DNA of 49,319 bases, from NCBI GenBank assembly GCA_958428545.1, contig CAUAGM010000010.1, forward strand, positions 1 to 49,319. The letters run 5' to 3'. Positions 26,658 to 35,879 of the stretch are shown here, piece by piece. The notes under the pieces were generated by a model that did not search any database, had not been told where the DNA came from, and saw only the letters and a program-made list of their open reading frames with translations. Position 1 is the stretch's first letter. Each line of letters opens with the position of its first letter. A program made the position numbers and the translations under genes. The DNA is from an uncultured Arcanobacterium sp. GTDB taxonomy: Bacteria > Actinomycetota > Actinomycetes > Actinomycetales > Actinomycetaceae.

Positions 26658-27536
26658 ATGAAAGAATCGCATATCGGGCAGCTTGATGCATCGGCAATCC
26701 ACCCCACTGCTTCAAGGCTCCTAACTGCCGCAGCTTTGCTGAATGCTCCAGTGGATCTCGATGCATCTATTGATCTTATGAATATGCTGTGGAATGTTGG
26801 CGTTGAGCCAACGTGGGCACATTTACCTGCCGTAGCTAGCGAAGCAGGCGCTGCAGCGGAGAAACTTCTGCATTTTCACCTTGGCGATATACGAGTGATG
26901 CTGTCTTTGGCGAATGAACCTTTGCGGCCAGAAAAAGGCACTCTTCCACAACATTCACATTATGTAGCAATCACGATCTATACGCCTGAAGACGGCGATA
27001 AGGGCGAATCGTCACCGCGTTGCGCTAAATCGTCACGAGATTTTTCCAAATCACAAACCTCTCCTAGCACATCGAAAAAAGTAATCGCGCGCCGCAGAAA
27101 TGCTGTGCTTGCCCACATTCTGCTCACCCAAATTGCTGATGCTCTTATGCGCGATGAATCTGCTATCGGCTTGTATCGCGCAGAACTAGGCGTTGTGCAG
27201 CCGCCTGCCATGATTAAAGAACTCGCTCCTATGCTTCGCCAAGGGCAAATACCGCTGCCGCTGTGGGTAAATATCCGAATCCAGACTCCTGATCTCACAG
27301 TTGGGCGCACACTAGGATTGCCGCTTTTCGGGCATCTGGATCTTGAAATTCTTGAAAGTACGCGTGGAGCAGAATCGGTGTATGCTGAGCTTGGAAATAT
27401 CGCAAGCTATATTATTACGAGCGATTCATATCTCTTACCTGGGCAAACTTTAGGAAGCGCTGATGATGAGAGAATCAGCATTTCTCAGGATATTTCCCCT
27501 CTTGATAAAAGCCCTGTGATCCGAATAATGTATTAA
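26658..27536 (+). CDS. DUF4261-like protein
   Basis: 292 residues, soluble, no signal peptide. The C-terminal ~75 residues (GLPLFGHLDLEILES through YIITSDSYLLPGQTLG to VIRIMY) resemble the DUF4261 domain. The N-terminal half is mostly helical with a low-complexity Ser/Lys stretch at ~115-135 (KSSRDFSKSQTSPSTSKK). The function is unknown; DUF4261 proteins are often accessory proteins of unclear role. ATG start at 26658; the upstream region lacks a strong Shine-Dalgarno. It is followed closely by a GNAT-like gene on the same strand (39 bp to its start), so an operon is likely. Confidence 0.65.
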   Translation: MKESHIGQLDASAIHPTASRLLTAAALLNAPVDLDASIDLMNMLWNVGVEPTWAHLPAVASEAGAAAEKLLHFHLGDIRVMLSLANEPLRPEKGTLPQHSHYVAITIYTPEDGDKGESSPRCAKSSRDFSKSQTSPSTSKKVIARRRNAVLAHILLTQIADALMRDESAIGLYRAELGVVQPPAMIKELAPMLRQGQIPLPLWVNIRIQTPDLTVGRTLGLPLFGHLDLEILESTRGAESVYAELGNIASYIITSDSYLLPGQTLGSADDERISISQDISPLDKSPVIRIMY

Positions 27537-27575
27537 TGAGATAAAAAAGATGTGCTAGCGATAGTAGGAGAACCA

Positions 27576-27983
27576 GTGGCATACGAAACGCCTGAAACTT
27601 CTGAAAAAATCTCTACCGATACAACAGCATATAGCGCTCCGACCTATCGAATCATTCACAACGAAAACGCTGGGCAATGGGAAGCACGATTAGCTGAGCC
27701 TGTAAGAGATCCTGCCGAAACCGATGATAAATCCGCTGATGAAGAAAACCAGCTCGGAGCAGTAATCGCCTATCTTAGCTACGATCTCACGGATAGCTCT
27801 ATTTTGTTTACAAGCACCGTCACGATGAAGCGCTATCGAGGCTTCGCAATTGCAAGCGAGCTTGTACGTACAGCTCTGAATGAGGTCCGTGACGGCGGAC
27901 GATACAGCGTAATTCCGTTGTGCTCATATGTAGAACATTTCATCGAAAAACATCCCGAATATAATTCTCTGCTTGCTCAATAG
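27576..27983 (+). CDS. GNAT-like N-acetyltransferase of the YjdJ type
   Basis: 135 residues. After a variable acidic N-terminal part, AVIAYLSYDL, TVTMKRYRGFAIASELV (the acetyl-CoA-binding loop, here RGFAIA) and VIPLCSYVEHFIEKHPEY (diagnostic C-terminus) match the small YjdJ-like N-acetyltransferase family (PF14542). An acidic insertion (ETDDKSADEEN) precedes the first conserved strand. The GTG at 27576 is chosen because AGGAG ends 5 nt before it; the frame itself opens at GTG 27552. Substrate unknown. A terminator shared with a convergent small gene lies downstream. Confidence 0.8.
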   Translation: MAYETPETSEKISTDTTAYSAPTYRIIHNENAGQWEARLAEPVRDPAETDDKSADEENQLGAVIAYLSYDLTDSSILFTSTVTMKRYRGFAIASELVRTALNEVRDGGRYSVIPLCSYVEHFIEKHPEYNSLLAQ

Positions 27984-28006
27984 TTTGAAGTGAGCCATAC
28001 TCATTA

Positions 28007-28050
28007 GCTGGGGCTTCATATAAAGTATTGAATACTTTTGAAGCCCTAGC
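28007..28050. terminator. Bidirectional hairpin terminator
   Basis: Long hairpin: outer arms GCTGGGGCTTCA/TGAAGCCCTAGC (28007-28018 with 28039-28050), inner AGTATT/AATACT. It lies between the convergent GNAT gene and the 49-aa membrane protein. U-tracts are weak on both sides. Confidence 0.7.
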
Positions 28051-28079
28051 TCTGCTTCCTTTCATAGGTTATTTGTAAG

Positions 28080-28229
28080 CTATTTGCGGTCTCTTCTTGT
28101 GATGTATCGAATAATCATTACTATCAACGCAATAATCGCGGCAATAATTATTAAAGATACGCCTGCAAACCAAATGTCGGATTCAAAAGGAATCTTTGGA
28201 TTGAAACTGTGCAATAGATACGTCTTCAT
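28080..28229 (-). CDS. Small single-pass membrane protein
   Basis: 49 residues: a short polar N-terminus (KTYLLHSFNPKIPFESD), one hydrophobic helix of about 23 residues (WFAGVSLIIIAAIIALIVMI) and a basic tail (RYITRRDRK) that by the positive-inside rule should face the cytosol. AAGGAG ends 8 nt upstream of the ATG, a much better signal than for random frames. No family is recognised. It is a lone minus-strand gene between two plus-strand units, divergent from tgt and sharing its 213-bp upstream region. Confidence 0.65.
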   Translation of the reverse strand: MKTYLLHSFNPKIPFESDIWFAGVSLIIIAAIIALIVMIIRYITRRDRK

Positions 28230-28442
28230 TTTCTCAGCTCCTTATCCACGTAAGTATCGGGCTGAATCGCCCTTAAATCAATTCTGGCATACGTTCATAT
28301 CAAAAAAATCATTTTCGTATTCTTCTCTTTTTCTTACCTATACACGCCTCATCTCTAGCTGTGCGGTATAAATTCGAGATAGTAGCTATCTCGCACATAT
28401 ACTAAGAAAATTGAAGAGGAAACTGTAAAAAGAAAGAATCTC

Positions 28443-29699
28443 ATGAGCTTCCAGATCAATCAGCGTCTCGCGGATATTACGCAATCGTCTAAGGGTGTTT
28501 TAGGGCGTACTGGCACGATTACTACCCCGCACGGTGAAATTTGCACACCAGCATTTATTCCTGTGGGCACGAAAGCCACAGTAAAGGCAGTTCTTCCGGA
28601 AGCAGTGGAAAATATCGGCGCACAAGCTGTGCTCGCAAACGCATACCATCTCTATCTTCAGCCAGGCTCTGATGTGCTTGATGCCGCTGGCGGTCTGGGT
28701 GCGTTTATGAACTGGAATCACCCCACTTTCACTGATTCTGGAGGGTTTCAGGTGATGAGCCTCGGCTCTGGAATGAAGAAAGTACTTTCAGAAGAGTTTT
28801 CAGGTAAATCCGCTGATGCTGTTATGCCGCCTCGCCGAAATCGAGAAAGCCTCACAAAAGTTGATGACGATGGAGTATGGTTCCGTTCACATCTCGACGG
28901 TTCGCGTCACCGCTTTTCTCCAGAGATTTCTATGCGAATTCAGCATGAGATCGGTGCAGATATTATTTTTGCATTTGATGAGCTTACAACTCTTCTCGAT
29001 ACTCGCGAATATCAGGAACGTTCTTTGGAACGCACACGCTTGTGGGCTGAGCGCTGCCTCGAGGCTCATCGTCAGCTCACGAATGAACGTGAAGGAAAGC
29101 CCTATCAGATGCTGATGGGAGTGATTCAAGGGGCGCAATACGAGGATTTGCGGCGCAAGGCCTCGCGTGATTTAGGCTCTATGCAAATTAACGGGCAAGA
29201 ATTTGACGGTTTCGGCATTGGCGGAGCACTCGAAAAAGAAAACCTCGGCAAGATTGTGCGTTGGTGCAACGAAGAATTGCCTGAAAATAAGCCAAAACAT
29301 CTGCTTGGCATTTCAGAGCCAGATGATCTTTTTGAGGGCGTGGAAAATGGAATCGATACATTTGATTGCGTGAATCCTTCACGCGTGGCTCGCAATGCTG
29401 CGATCTATACGCTGCACGGGCGTTTCAACATCAACCGCCAGCAGTTTAAGCGTGATTTTTCTCCGCTTGTGGAAGGTTGTGCGTGCTACACGTGCACCCA
29501 CTATTCAAAGGCTTATCTGCATCACGCATTCAAAGCTAAAGAAATTATTGCGGCAACTCTAAGTACAATTCACAACGAATACTTCACTGTGCAGCTCGTT
29601 GATTCCATCAGAAAATCGATCGAATCGGGCACCTATTGGGATTTCAAAGCCCAATTCCTTGGGAATTTTTACGCCAATGCAGGGCGCGTTGCGCTATAG
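28443..29699 (+). CDS. tgt: tRNA-guanine transglycosylase
   Basis: Exchanges guanine-34 for preQ1 in GUN anticodon tRNAs, for queuosine synthesis. 418 residues, TIM barrel. The catalytic Asp is in FTDSGGFQVMSLG (~residues 98-110), a second Asp in GIDTFDCVNPSR, and the zinc site near the C-terminus is C-x-C-x2-C plus His (CACYTCTHYSKAYLHH). An insertion around residues 118-150 (KSADAVMPPRRNRESLTKVDDDG) lengthens it beyond the typical ~375. No preQ1 riboswitch is seen upstream. The other queuosine genes are not in the window. Confidence 0.95.
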   Translation: MSFQINQRLADITQSSKGVLGRTGTITTPHGEICTPAFIPVGTKATVKAVLPEAVENIGAQAVLANAYHLYLQPGSDVLDAAGGLGAFMNWNHPTFTDSGGFQVMSLGSGMKKVLSEEFSGKSADAVMPPRRNRESLTKVDDDGVWFRSHLDGSRHRFSPEISMRIQHEIGADIIFAFDELTTLLDTREYQERSLERTRLWAERCLEAHRQLTNEREGKPYQMLMGVIQGAQYEDLRRKASRDLGSMQINGQEFDGFGIGGALEKENLGKIVRWCNEELPENKPKHLLGISEPDDLFEGVENGIDTFDCVNPSRVARNAAIYTLHGRFNINRQQFKRDFSPLVEGCACYTCTHYSKAYLHHAFKAKEIIAATLSTIHNEYFTVQLVDSIRKSIESGTYWDFKAQFLGNFYANAGRVAL

Positions 29700-29972
29700 C
29701 ATACTATGCTTTGTGCTGTAGCTTTGCATGCCATTTGAGCCGTATCAGCTTGCTGTATGAAGAGCAGGATTACCTTCAATGTATGCCGTTCATTTAGAGT
29801 CCATTAGGCTGCTCGTGAGGCTATACCACAGGAATATCAGCAGTAGCACTGCTATTTACCACATACAGCGTTGCTCGTTGCATCATGCCCACTTTTTGAC
29901 CATCAACACAAAACCTATAGATTTCCACTAAAGTGTGGAGAACATATTTATCTTGAGATTAAGGAATCTGGC

Positions 29973-31229
29973 ATGAAACGCTTCACGCACTCACTGCTTT
30001 TTTGGGTTATTCTCGCAATTTTCTTCGGCGCACTTTTCGGGCAAGTTTTCCCCGACTGGGCAATCACTCCCTTTGCTACCTTTAACGATATTTTTGGGCA
30101 GTTCATTAGCTTTATGGTGCCACTGATTATCGTCGGTCTCGTGGCTCCAGCTATTTATGAGCTTGGCACAAGCGGCGGAAAATGGCTGTTAGTGACGGTT
30201 GGCATTGCCTACTCCTCCACTCTTGTTGCAGGATTTGGCACATGGGGAATTGCTACTCTCCTCTATCCCACACTCCTTGCACATCAGCAGGTGCCGGATT
30301 TGGCAGAACCAAAAAATGCAGTGGAATCAGCACTTGGCGGAAATCTGACAATCAACCCCATCATGACGGTGACGGCTGCGCTTATTCTTGCATTCGTGCT
30401 GGGCTTGGGCGTCAGCTCTGTGAAAGCCGATAAACTGGGCGATCTGCTTCAAGAGTTTCGCAATGTCGTCATGAAAGTGATTGTGAAAGTAATCGTACCG
30501 CTACTTCCGCTTCATATCATGGGCATCTTTATGAACATGAGCAAATCTGGGCAATTTGCCGTAGTGATTGTGGCGATGGCAAAAGTTTTCGTTTTCGCTT
30601 TTATTCTCACTATCGTGATGCTCATTGTGCAGTATGGAATTGCTGGTATTGCCGCAAAGCGAAATCCTTTCAAAGCGCTCTGGGGAATGCATGATGCATA
30701 TTTTACGGCACTTGGCACCGCTTCCTCTGCCGCTACAATTCCTGTGACTGTTCGCTGCACCCGCGCAAACGGCGTCTCGCATGAGATCGGCGATTTTGTG
30801 ATTCCGCTATGCGCCACAATCCATCTTGCTGGCTCGATGATTAAAATTACCTGTTTCGCTTTAGCGCTGCAGTATATGATGGGCGTGCCTGTTCACCCAG
30901 CACACATGGTAAGTTTCATCTTCATGCTGGGCGTGACGATGGTCGCCGCTCCTGGCGTACCGGGAGGTGCTATCGCGGCTGCTCAAGGTATGCTCCAAGG
31001 TATTCTTGGCTTCACAGATCCGATGTATGGAATTATGGTGGCCATGTATGTGGCAGTTGATAGTTTTGGCACGGCAACAAACGTGACTGGAGACGGAGCT
31101 ATCGCTATTGTGGTGGATAAGCTCGCAGGTGGCACTCTCGGAAAAGAATCACATGACGACGTCACTGTAGCAGCAACTGTAGCAAGCGGACGCACCGAAA
31201 AACGCCGCGAACGTAAATCCTATAAGTAA
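29973..31229 (+). CDS. Dicarboxylate/amino acid:cation symporter (DAACS/SLC1 family)
   Basis: 418-residue membrane transporter with about eight helices and two re-entrant hairpins. The family signatures are SSAATIPVTVRC (HP1 tip serine-rich motif, ~residues 245-256), IPLCATIHLAGSMI, and the HP2/TM8 part APGVPGGAIAAA and DSFGTATNVTGDGAIA. It uses Na+ or H+ to import C4-dicarboxylates, glutamate or related amino acids. The start at 29973 has AAGGA 7 nt upstream; the frame opens at 29871, but the extra 34 residues are hydrophilic. Monocistronic, with ~270 bp of upstream region without a gene. Confidence 0.9.
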   Translation: MKRFTHSLLFWVILAIFFGALFGQVFPDWAITPFATFNDIFGQFISFMVPLIIVGLVAPAIYELGTSGGKWLLVTVGIAYSSTLVAGFGTWGIATLLYPTLLAHQQVPDLAEPKNAVESALGGNLTINPIMTVTAALILAFVLGLGVSSVKADKLGDLLQEFRNVVMKVIVKVIVPLLPLHIMGIFMNMSKSGQFAVVIVAMAKVFVFAFILTIVMLIVQYGIAGIAAKRNPFKALWGMHDAYFTALGTASSAATIPVTVRCTRANGVSHEIGDFVIPLCATIHLAGSMIKITCFALALQYMMGVPVHPAHMVSFIFMLGVTMVAAPGVPGGAIAAAQGMLQGILGFTDPMYGIMVAMYVAVDSFGTATNVTGDGAIAIVVDKLAGGTLGKESHDDVTVAATVASGRTEKRRERKSYK

Positions 31230-31330
31230 TCATGAAAGACGGCAACGCTCTTCTGTCTAGTTCAGAATGAGAATATCCTAAGTTGTTGAATCTTCGGCAG
31301 ATTGTGTGAAGCGTATATCGGAAATATTCC

Positions 31331-32644
31331 CTAAAACTCACGATCTGCCTGGGAAATAAGCAGATGCAGGGTCGCTTCGTCTGGAAAACCAGAAACGTTC
31401 CAGCGAGGCGGCCAAGCATTGGCATCACGTTCAAATCCCTGCTGCCAAATCTCACGTGCGACGTGTGCCCTTACGGTGATATGCAAAGGCTGGCCGTCTT
31501 CCCAAGGGTGCGGTGACGGCTCACGCACAATCGTCACAAAATCAGTATTGGGAATCGAACCATGCCCATCGAGAGAATTCCACTCTGTGACGCTCACACG
31601 CTCACCAGATTGTGTACGCTTCGCCGCATAATTTTTAAGAGCACCAACAGCTCCCCATTCAGCCAGTGCTTTCACTTGGGCTGCATAAATTCTCTCCTGG
31701 AAAGATGTGCGCAAAGCACCAAGCACTTCAGCTAAAGGAGATCCAGGAAAAGGAATCCATTCGCGCCACCCATCTGCAGCAAGAGTATGCGGGAGCGGAT
31801 AGACGGCTTCTGGATTCTCGCGCTGTGCCAACAAAAGTTTGAAAAAATCAGCAAGATGCGGATCTTCGCTAAATACCACGTATAGCTTGCTGTGAGAAGC
31901 TGGCACAAACAAAGGAATTGAATCAGGATGGCTCTGAGCAAGCTGCTCTGCCACGTGCATAAGCAGCTCCACATCGCATAGCCACGAAAGTTCATAATCC
32001 TCAGGATGCAAAAATACTACGACTTCAGCTCCAGCAATAGTGGATACTCCAACTTCAACAGAGAGCTTCTGCCCATCGATATGCCCACGCAGAGTACGTA
32101 CAGATTGCGCCAACAAATCACCAACGTTTGTATAGGAACTTTCCAGCTGTGAATAATAGATGGGCTGAAGCGCCCCTGGAAGATCATACGCCAATCCCAC
32201 ACCCACAAAATCAGTCAGAGGAAGATAAACGATTGAATCGTTGCCTTTATGCGATGCGAGGAAATAATCTGCCGCACGCACAATCGGGAGAATCGCAGGT
32301 GATCCTTCAATCTGACTGCCGCTCTCCAACGCCGAAAGCTCCGCATCAAAGGAGAGTACATCAGATGTAGAAGGTGTGGGATAAGAGGTGACGGCAGACG
32401 GAGGCTCCTGTGGTTCTGCTTGAGGAGCAGCTGCCTGCTGTATACCGATAGTCAATAATCGTGAAAGCAGCTCAGCCCGTTCTGCTTCTGGAGCATCTTC
32501 TTTAATAAGCGCTCCCGGGCGGAAACGAAACGTTCGCCCATCAGCCAATAAGATAACCAGCCACTCGCCGTCAGCCGTCACTACAGCATCGCCAAGATCA
32601 GAATGCCGCGATGCTTGCTCTAACGCCCACTGCATAAAATCCAT
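31331..32644 (-). CDS. Conserved-looking protein of unknown function
   Basis: 437 residues, soluble, acidic, no signal peptide or membrane segment; I do not recognise the family with confidence. The N-terminal ~60 residues have a short beta-rich module (GEWLVILLADGRTFRFRPG), followed by a Pro/Ala/Gln linker (AAAPQAEPQEPPSAV). The middle (residues ~125-300) has mixed alpha/beta features (PLTDFVGVGLAYDLPGALQP, IAGAEVVVFLHPEDYEL), weakly like DUF1444 or SseB-type proteins. The C-terminus ends in LHITVRAHVAREIWQQGF. ATG at 32644. It follows the ABC importer genes on the same strand with a 57-bp gap, so read-through is possible. Confidence 0.6.
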   Translation of the reverse strand: MDFMQWALEQASRHSDLGDAVVTADGEWLVILLADGRTFRFRPGALIKEDAPEAERAELLSRLLTIGIQQAAAPQAEPQEPPSAVTSYPTPSTSDVLSFDAELSALESGSQIEGSPAILPIVRAADYFLASHKGNDSIVYLPLTDFVGVGLAYDLPGALQPIYYSQLESSYTNVGDLLAQSVRTLRGHIDGQKLSVEVGVSTIAGAEVVVFLHPEDYELSWLCDVELLMHVAEQLAQSHPDSIPLFVPASHSKLYVVFSEDPHLADFFKLLLAQRENPEAVYPLPHTLAADGWREWIPFPGSPLAEVLGALRTSFQERIYAAQVKALAEWGAVGALKNYAAKRTQSGERVSVTEWNSLDGHGSIPNTDFVTIVREPSPHPWEDGQPLHITVRAHVAREIWQQGFERDANAWPPRWNVSGFPDEATLHLLISQADREF

Positions 32645-32701
32645 AAAGTTATCATCTCATAAACTCTCCTATTCAGTTTGATACACCTGGCAAAAGCAGT
32701 A

Positions 32702-33478
32702 TCAATCGATTTCTTCTTCCAGCTCACCGACCATTTCATACAGCTCTCCCGCAGTGAGCTGCGCTTTTTCTTTCGCATTAAAATCGCGCACAATCTTCCC
32801 GTGATTCATCACGATCATACGATTGCCCAGCTCAAGCGCATCTTTGAGGTGATGAGTAATCATTAGTGCACTTAAGCCCTTATCAGCAATTGTGCGGCGC
32901 GTAAGCTCAAGCACTGCCTTCGCTGTTTTCGGATCGAGCGCTGCCGTATGCTCATCGAGCAGAAGCAGACGCGGCGTTTTCAGCGTCGCCATAAGCAGAG
33001 TAATCGCCTGCCTCTGCCCGCCTGAAAGTACGCCAATCTCAGTATCCAAACGATTTTCCAGCCCCAAACCGAGAGGTTGAACAAGATCAATAAATTCTTT
33101 GCGCTTCGCTTCATTCATCGAAATTTTGAGCTGACGATTTTCACCGCGTTTTTGCGCAAGAAGCAGATTCTCAATCACCGTCATGCGAGGAGCAGTTCCC
33201 ATCTTAGGATCTTGAAAAACACGCCCAATTAAAGCAGCACGATCTTCTTCTGCTTTATGGGTGACGGCGACGTCATCGATATACACATTCCCGCTATCTA
33301 CAGCAATCGCTCCCGAAATGACGTTGAGCAAGGTCGATTTACCTGCACCGTTGCCGCCCACGATCGTCACAAAATCGCCTTCTTCCATGCGAAAATCTAC
33401 AGAATCAAGCGCTACAAAAGCATCAGCTGTACGTTGATGAAATGTTTTACTCACGCGCTCCAAAGTTAAAACGCTCAT
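32702..33478 (-). CDS. ABC importer ATP-binding protein (TrpZ-like)
   Basis: 258 residues. Walker A GGNGAGKSTLL (~residues 40-50), Q-loop FQDPKMGTAP, signature LSGGQRQAITLLMA, Walker B LLLLDEHTAALD and switch His in MITHHLKD are all intact. It energises the adjacent permease. It overlaps the permease stop by 4 nt (ATGA). This ATPase-permease-binding protein trio matches the TrpXYZ type of putative tryptophan/aromatic importers; the leader peptide upstream supports tryptophan as substrate. Confidence 0.88.
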   Translation of the reverse strand: MSVLTLERVSKTFHQRTADAFVALDSVDFRMEEGDFVTIVGGNGAGKSTLLNVISGAIAVDSGNVYIDDVAVTHKAEEDRAALIGRVFQDPKMGTAPRMTVIENLLLAQKRGENRQLKISMNEAKRKEFIDLVQPLGLGLENRLDTEIGVLSGGQRQAITLLMATLKTPRLLLLDEHTAALDPKTAKAVLELTRRTIADKGLSALMITHHLKDALELGNRMIVMNHGKIVRDFNAKEKAQLTAGELYEMVGELEEEID

Positions 33479-34389
33479 TGCACAGCTCCTTTCACTGCTT
33501 CATTTTTGTTCATACAGCGCATTTTCTTATTCGCCATATACTGCTGGAGTGCAGGAATTGAAAGGCACAACCCAAGCACAACAGCGGAAATGAGTTTGAA
33601 ATGATTCGTGTTGATATTAAGCATCAGCACCAACGCAAGCAAAAGACGATAAATCACCGAGCCGAGAAAAATCGCGAGAAGACGCAGCGGCAAACTCACT
33701 TTCTTCACGAGAACTTCCCCGATAATAATGGCGGCAAGACCAATCACAATCGAGCCAACCCCCATTGAAATATCTGCATAGCCATTATCTGTGGCAACTA
33801 GATAGCCAGAGGTGGCAATTAAAGCATTACCAAGCATATAGCCGAGCATCATCATTTCTTTTGAGGGAATACCAAGAGCGTTTGCCATCACAGGGTTATC
33901 GCCTGTCGCGATAAGAGCCTGCCCCATATCTGTGCGAAAAAATGCACTGAGTGCAAGTACCACAAGCACAATCATCACTACCCCGATAAGAAAGGTATCG
34001 AGATTGCGCGGTAAATGCACAGAGCCAATCATTGTTTTGAGAGTTGCGGTGTTGGAAAGTGAGATATTAGCTTTTCCAAGGAAAACAAGATTGACGGAAT
34101 AGAGACCAGTCATTGTGATAATCCCCGCCAGAAGGGAATTGATATGCACTCGCGTAATGAGCAGCGCCGTCACAGCACCTGCCGCCGCGCCCGTAAAAAA
34201 TGCGATCACCAGAGAAAGCAAGGGGTGCATTCCCAGAAGAAGGAACTGCCCTCCGATTGCGGCCCCAAGAGTAAATGACGCCTCAGTGGTGAGGTCTGCT
34301 TCGTTGAGCACTCGAAATGTAATAAACACGCCGATACCCATAATCGTCCATATTGCGCCTTGCGAAACGGCAGAAAGCAGGATGTCCAC
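33475..34389 (-). CDS. ABC importer permease (TrpY-like, BPD_transp_2 family)
   Basis: 304 residues, about eight to nine hydrophobic helices. It belongs to the branched-chain amino-acid/ribose permease superfamily (EADLTTEASFTLGAAIGG near residues 31-48, ALIATGDNPVMANALGI as the cytoplasmic coupling region, and SMGVGSIVIGLAAIIIGE). Probably a homodimer with the ATPase. The GTG start has AAGGAAG 6 nt upstream. It lies 26 bp after the substrate-binding protein gene. Confidence 0.87.
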   Translation of the reverse strand: MDILLSAVSQGAIWTIMGIGVFITFRVLNEADLTTEASFTLGAAIGGQFLLLGMHPLLSLVIAFFTGAAAGAVTALLITRVHINSLLAGIITMTGLYSVNLVFLGKANISLSNTATLKTMIGSVHLPRNLDTFLIGVVMIVLVVLALSAFFRTDMGQALIATGDNPVMANALGIPSKEMMMLGYMLGNALIATSGYLVATDNGYADISMGVGSIVIGLAAIIIGEVLVKKVSLPLRLLAIFLGSVIYRLLLALVLMLNINTNHFKLISAVVLGLCLSIPALQQYMANKKMRCMNKNEAVKGAVQ

Positions 34390-34415
34390 GATATACTTCC
34401 TTACTCTGATAGAGC

Positions 34416-35546
34416 TTACTTTGTTGGAGAAAGATCGATAGCTTCTTTCACAATATCTTCTGGAATTGTGATTCCAAGCGCTGCAGCTTCGTGCGTATTG
34501 ATGAAAGTATTCGAGGCTTCACTCACTTTAACTGCGTACTCGGCTGGTTTAGCACCCTGCAAAATATCTGCCGCAACAGTTCCAGAATCTGCACCCCATA
34601 GGTACTGGTTCAAACCGACAGTAGCTAATCCACCAGATTCAACCATCGCATCCACCACTGGATATACAGGAATTTTATGCGCATTCGTCACCGAAATAAG
34701 AGTTGGCATTGCTCCAGCAATCGTATTATCTTGCGGCACGAAAATTGCGTCTACCTCTGAAGCAAGCTGCTCTGCCACCTGAGCTAAATCATTCGTGCTG
34801 GTGATTGTCGCTTCTTTCACGGTGTAGCCTGCTGCCGCGGCAAGAGGCTTGAAATTTGCGATTTCTTGAGCCGCATTCTGCTCTGATGTATTGTACAAAA
34901 CCCCAATTGTTTTAACGTGCGGAGTAATATCACCAATAATTCCCAGCGTGCCCTCGTTGTTGTTTGAGAAGGTTGCGCCCGTGATATTAGCTCCTGGCTT
35001 TTCTAGTGAAGTAACGAGTTTCGCACCAAGTGGATCTGAAACGCCAGCGAAAATTACAGGGATATTCCCTTGCGAAGCGTTCTGGAGGGCTTGCGCCGCT
35101 GGAGTGGCGATACCGATAACGATATCGCTACCGTCTGCCATAAATTGATCGGCAATTGATTTCATTGTATTTTGATCGCCATTGCCATTTTTATAATCGA
35201 TGTCGATATTTACGCCGTTAATATATCCTCGGTGTGCAAGTTGGTCAATAATTCCGTAGCGAATGTCGTCGAGTGACGGATGATCCATCATCTGAAGCAG
35301 GCCTATTTTGATCGGCTCACCGTTCTTTATCGTCACCGCCTGAGCAGCAGCAATAATTCGTTCGGCTCCAATCGGCTGATAATTTTCTGGGACGAGATTT
35401 CTACTAGCCTCTAAGGATTGCGCAGACGATGGCGCTGATTTTTGCTGATGTTCAAGCTCGTTGAGACGCTGGAGATATGGCATCATAAGGAAAAGGATCA
35501 CGAGCGCTCCAACGAGGAACGCACCAATTGCTGTAATTTTTTTCAT
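34416..35546 (-). CDS. ABC importer substrate-binding protein (TrpX-like)
   Basis: 376 residues. An N-terminal hydrophobic segment (IGAFLVGALVILFLMMPYL) is followed by a ~45-residue linker and an ABC_sub_bind (PF04392) domain: KIGLLQMMDHPSLDDIRYG, IVIGIATPAAQAL, PVIFAGVSDPLGAKLV, AIFVPQDNTIAGAMP and GLNQYLWGADSGTVAADIL. This family includes the TrpX binding proteins. No lipobox Cys follows the hydrophobic segment, so it seems anchored by an uncleaved helix or is secreted, unusual for a Gram-positive binding protein. It is the first gene of the operon, behind a Trp-rich leader and terminator. The ATG has only a weak AGAAAGAAAC upstream. Confidence 0.88.
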   Translation of the reverse strand: MKKITAIGAFLVGALVILFLMMPYLQRLNELEHQQKSAPSSAQSLEASRNLVPENYQPIGAERIIAAAQAVTIKNGEPIKIGLLQMMDHPSLDDIRYGIIDQLAHRGYINGVNIDIDYKNGNGDQNTMKSIADQFMADGSDIVIGIATPAAQALQNASQGNIPVIFAGVSDPLGAKLVTSLEKPGANITGATFSNNNEGTLGIIGDITPHVKTIGVLYNTSEQNAAQEIANFKPLAAAAGYTVKEATITSTNDLAQVAEQLASEVDAIFVPQDNTIAGAMPTLISVTNAHKIPVYPVVDAMVESGGLATVGLNQYLWGADSGTVAADILQGAKPAEYAVKVSEASNTFINTHEAAALGITIPEDIVKEAIDLSPTK

Positions 35547-35704
35547 TGTCGTTTCTTTCTGGATGAGTTACTAAGTGAAGTGTGTGAGGATATGTGCCAG
35601 CTTTTTCTATAGCGGCTTACTTCTGCTGCTCTTAGCTCAATTTTGTTTGAAGAAGTTTCTTCTTGCGCATGTATCAGCTAGAGCGTATCCAGATCGCTAT
35701 TAAC

Positions 35705-35732
35705 AAAACCCTCACGGTTGGAGACCGGAGGG
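35705..35732 (-). terminator. Attenuator terminator of the ABC importer operon
   Basis: Stem CCCTC + CGGT (35732-35724) pairs with ACCG + GAGGG (35718-35709), one bulged T and a 5-nt loop CTCCA, followed by TTTTGTT. It lies about 160 nt before the first structural gene, so it would truncate the transcript within the leader. Confidence 0.85.
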
Positions 35733-35816
35733 CATTTTCTATTCCGTACGGATTAGTTCATGAGCCTGCACGATCACCATTGCTTATGCGATCTGTGCAG
35801 CTGAAAACTGGCTTAG

Positions 35817-35879
35817 CTAGGCAGATCGCCAACCAAACCAGCTGCGCCAACGCGCGACCATCGTGCATTCACGAACCAT
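35817..35879 (-). CDS. Trp-rich leader peptide
   Basis: Twenty codons reading MVRECTMVARWRSWFGWRSA, with Trp at 11, 14 and 17 (15% Trp) and a TAG stop. AAAGGA ends 7 nt before the ATG. The composition, short length, position between promoter region and terminator, and overlap of its last codons with a hairpin arm are those of leader peptides that sense charged tRNA-Trp. It has no function expected beyond ribosome pausing. Confidence 0.8.
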   Translation of the reverse strand: MVRECTMVARWRSWFGWRSA

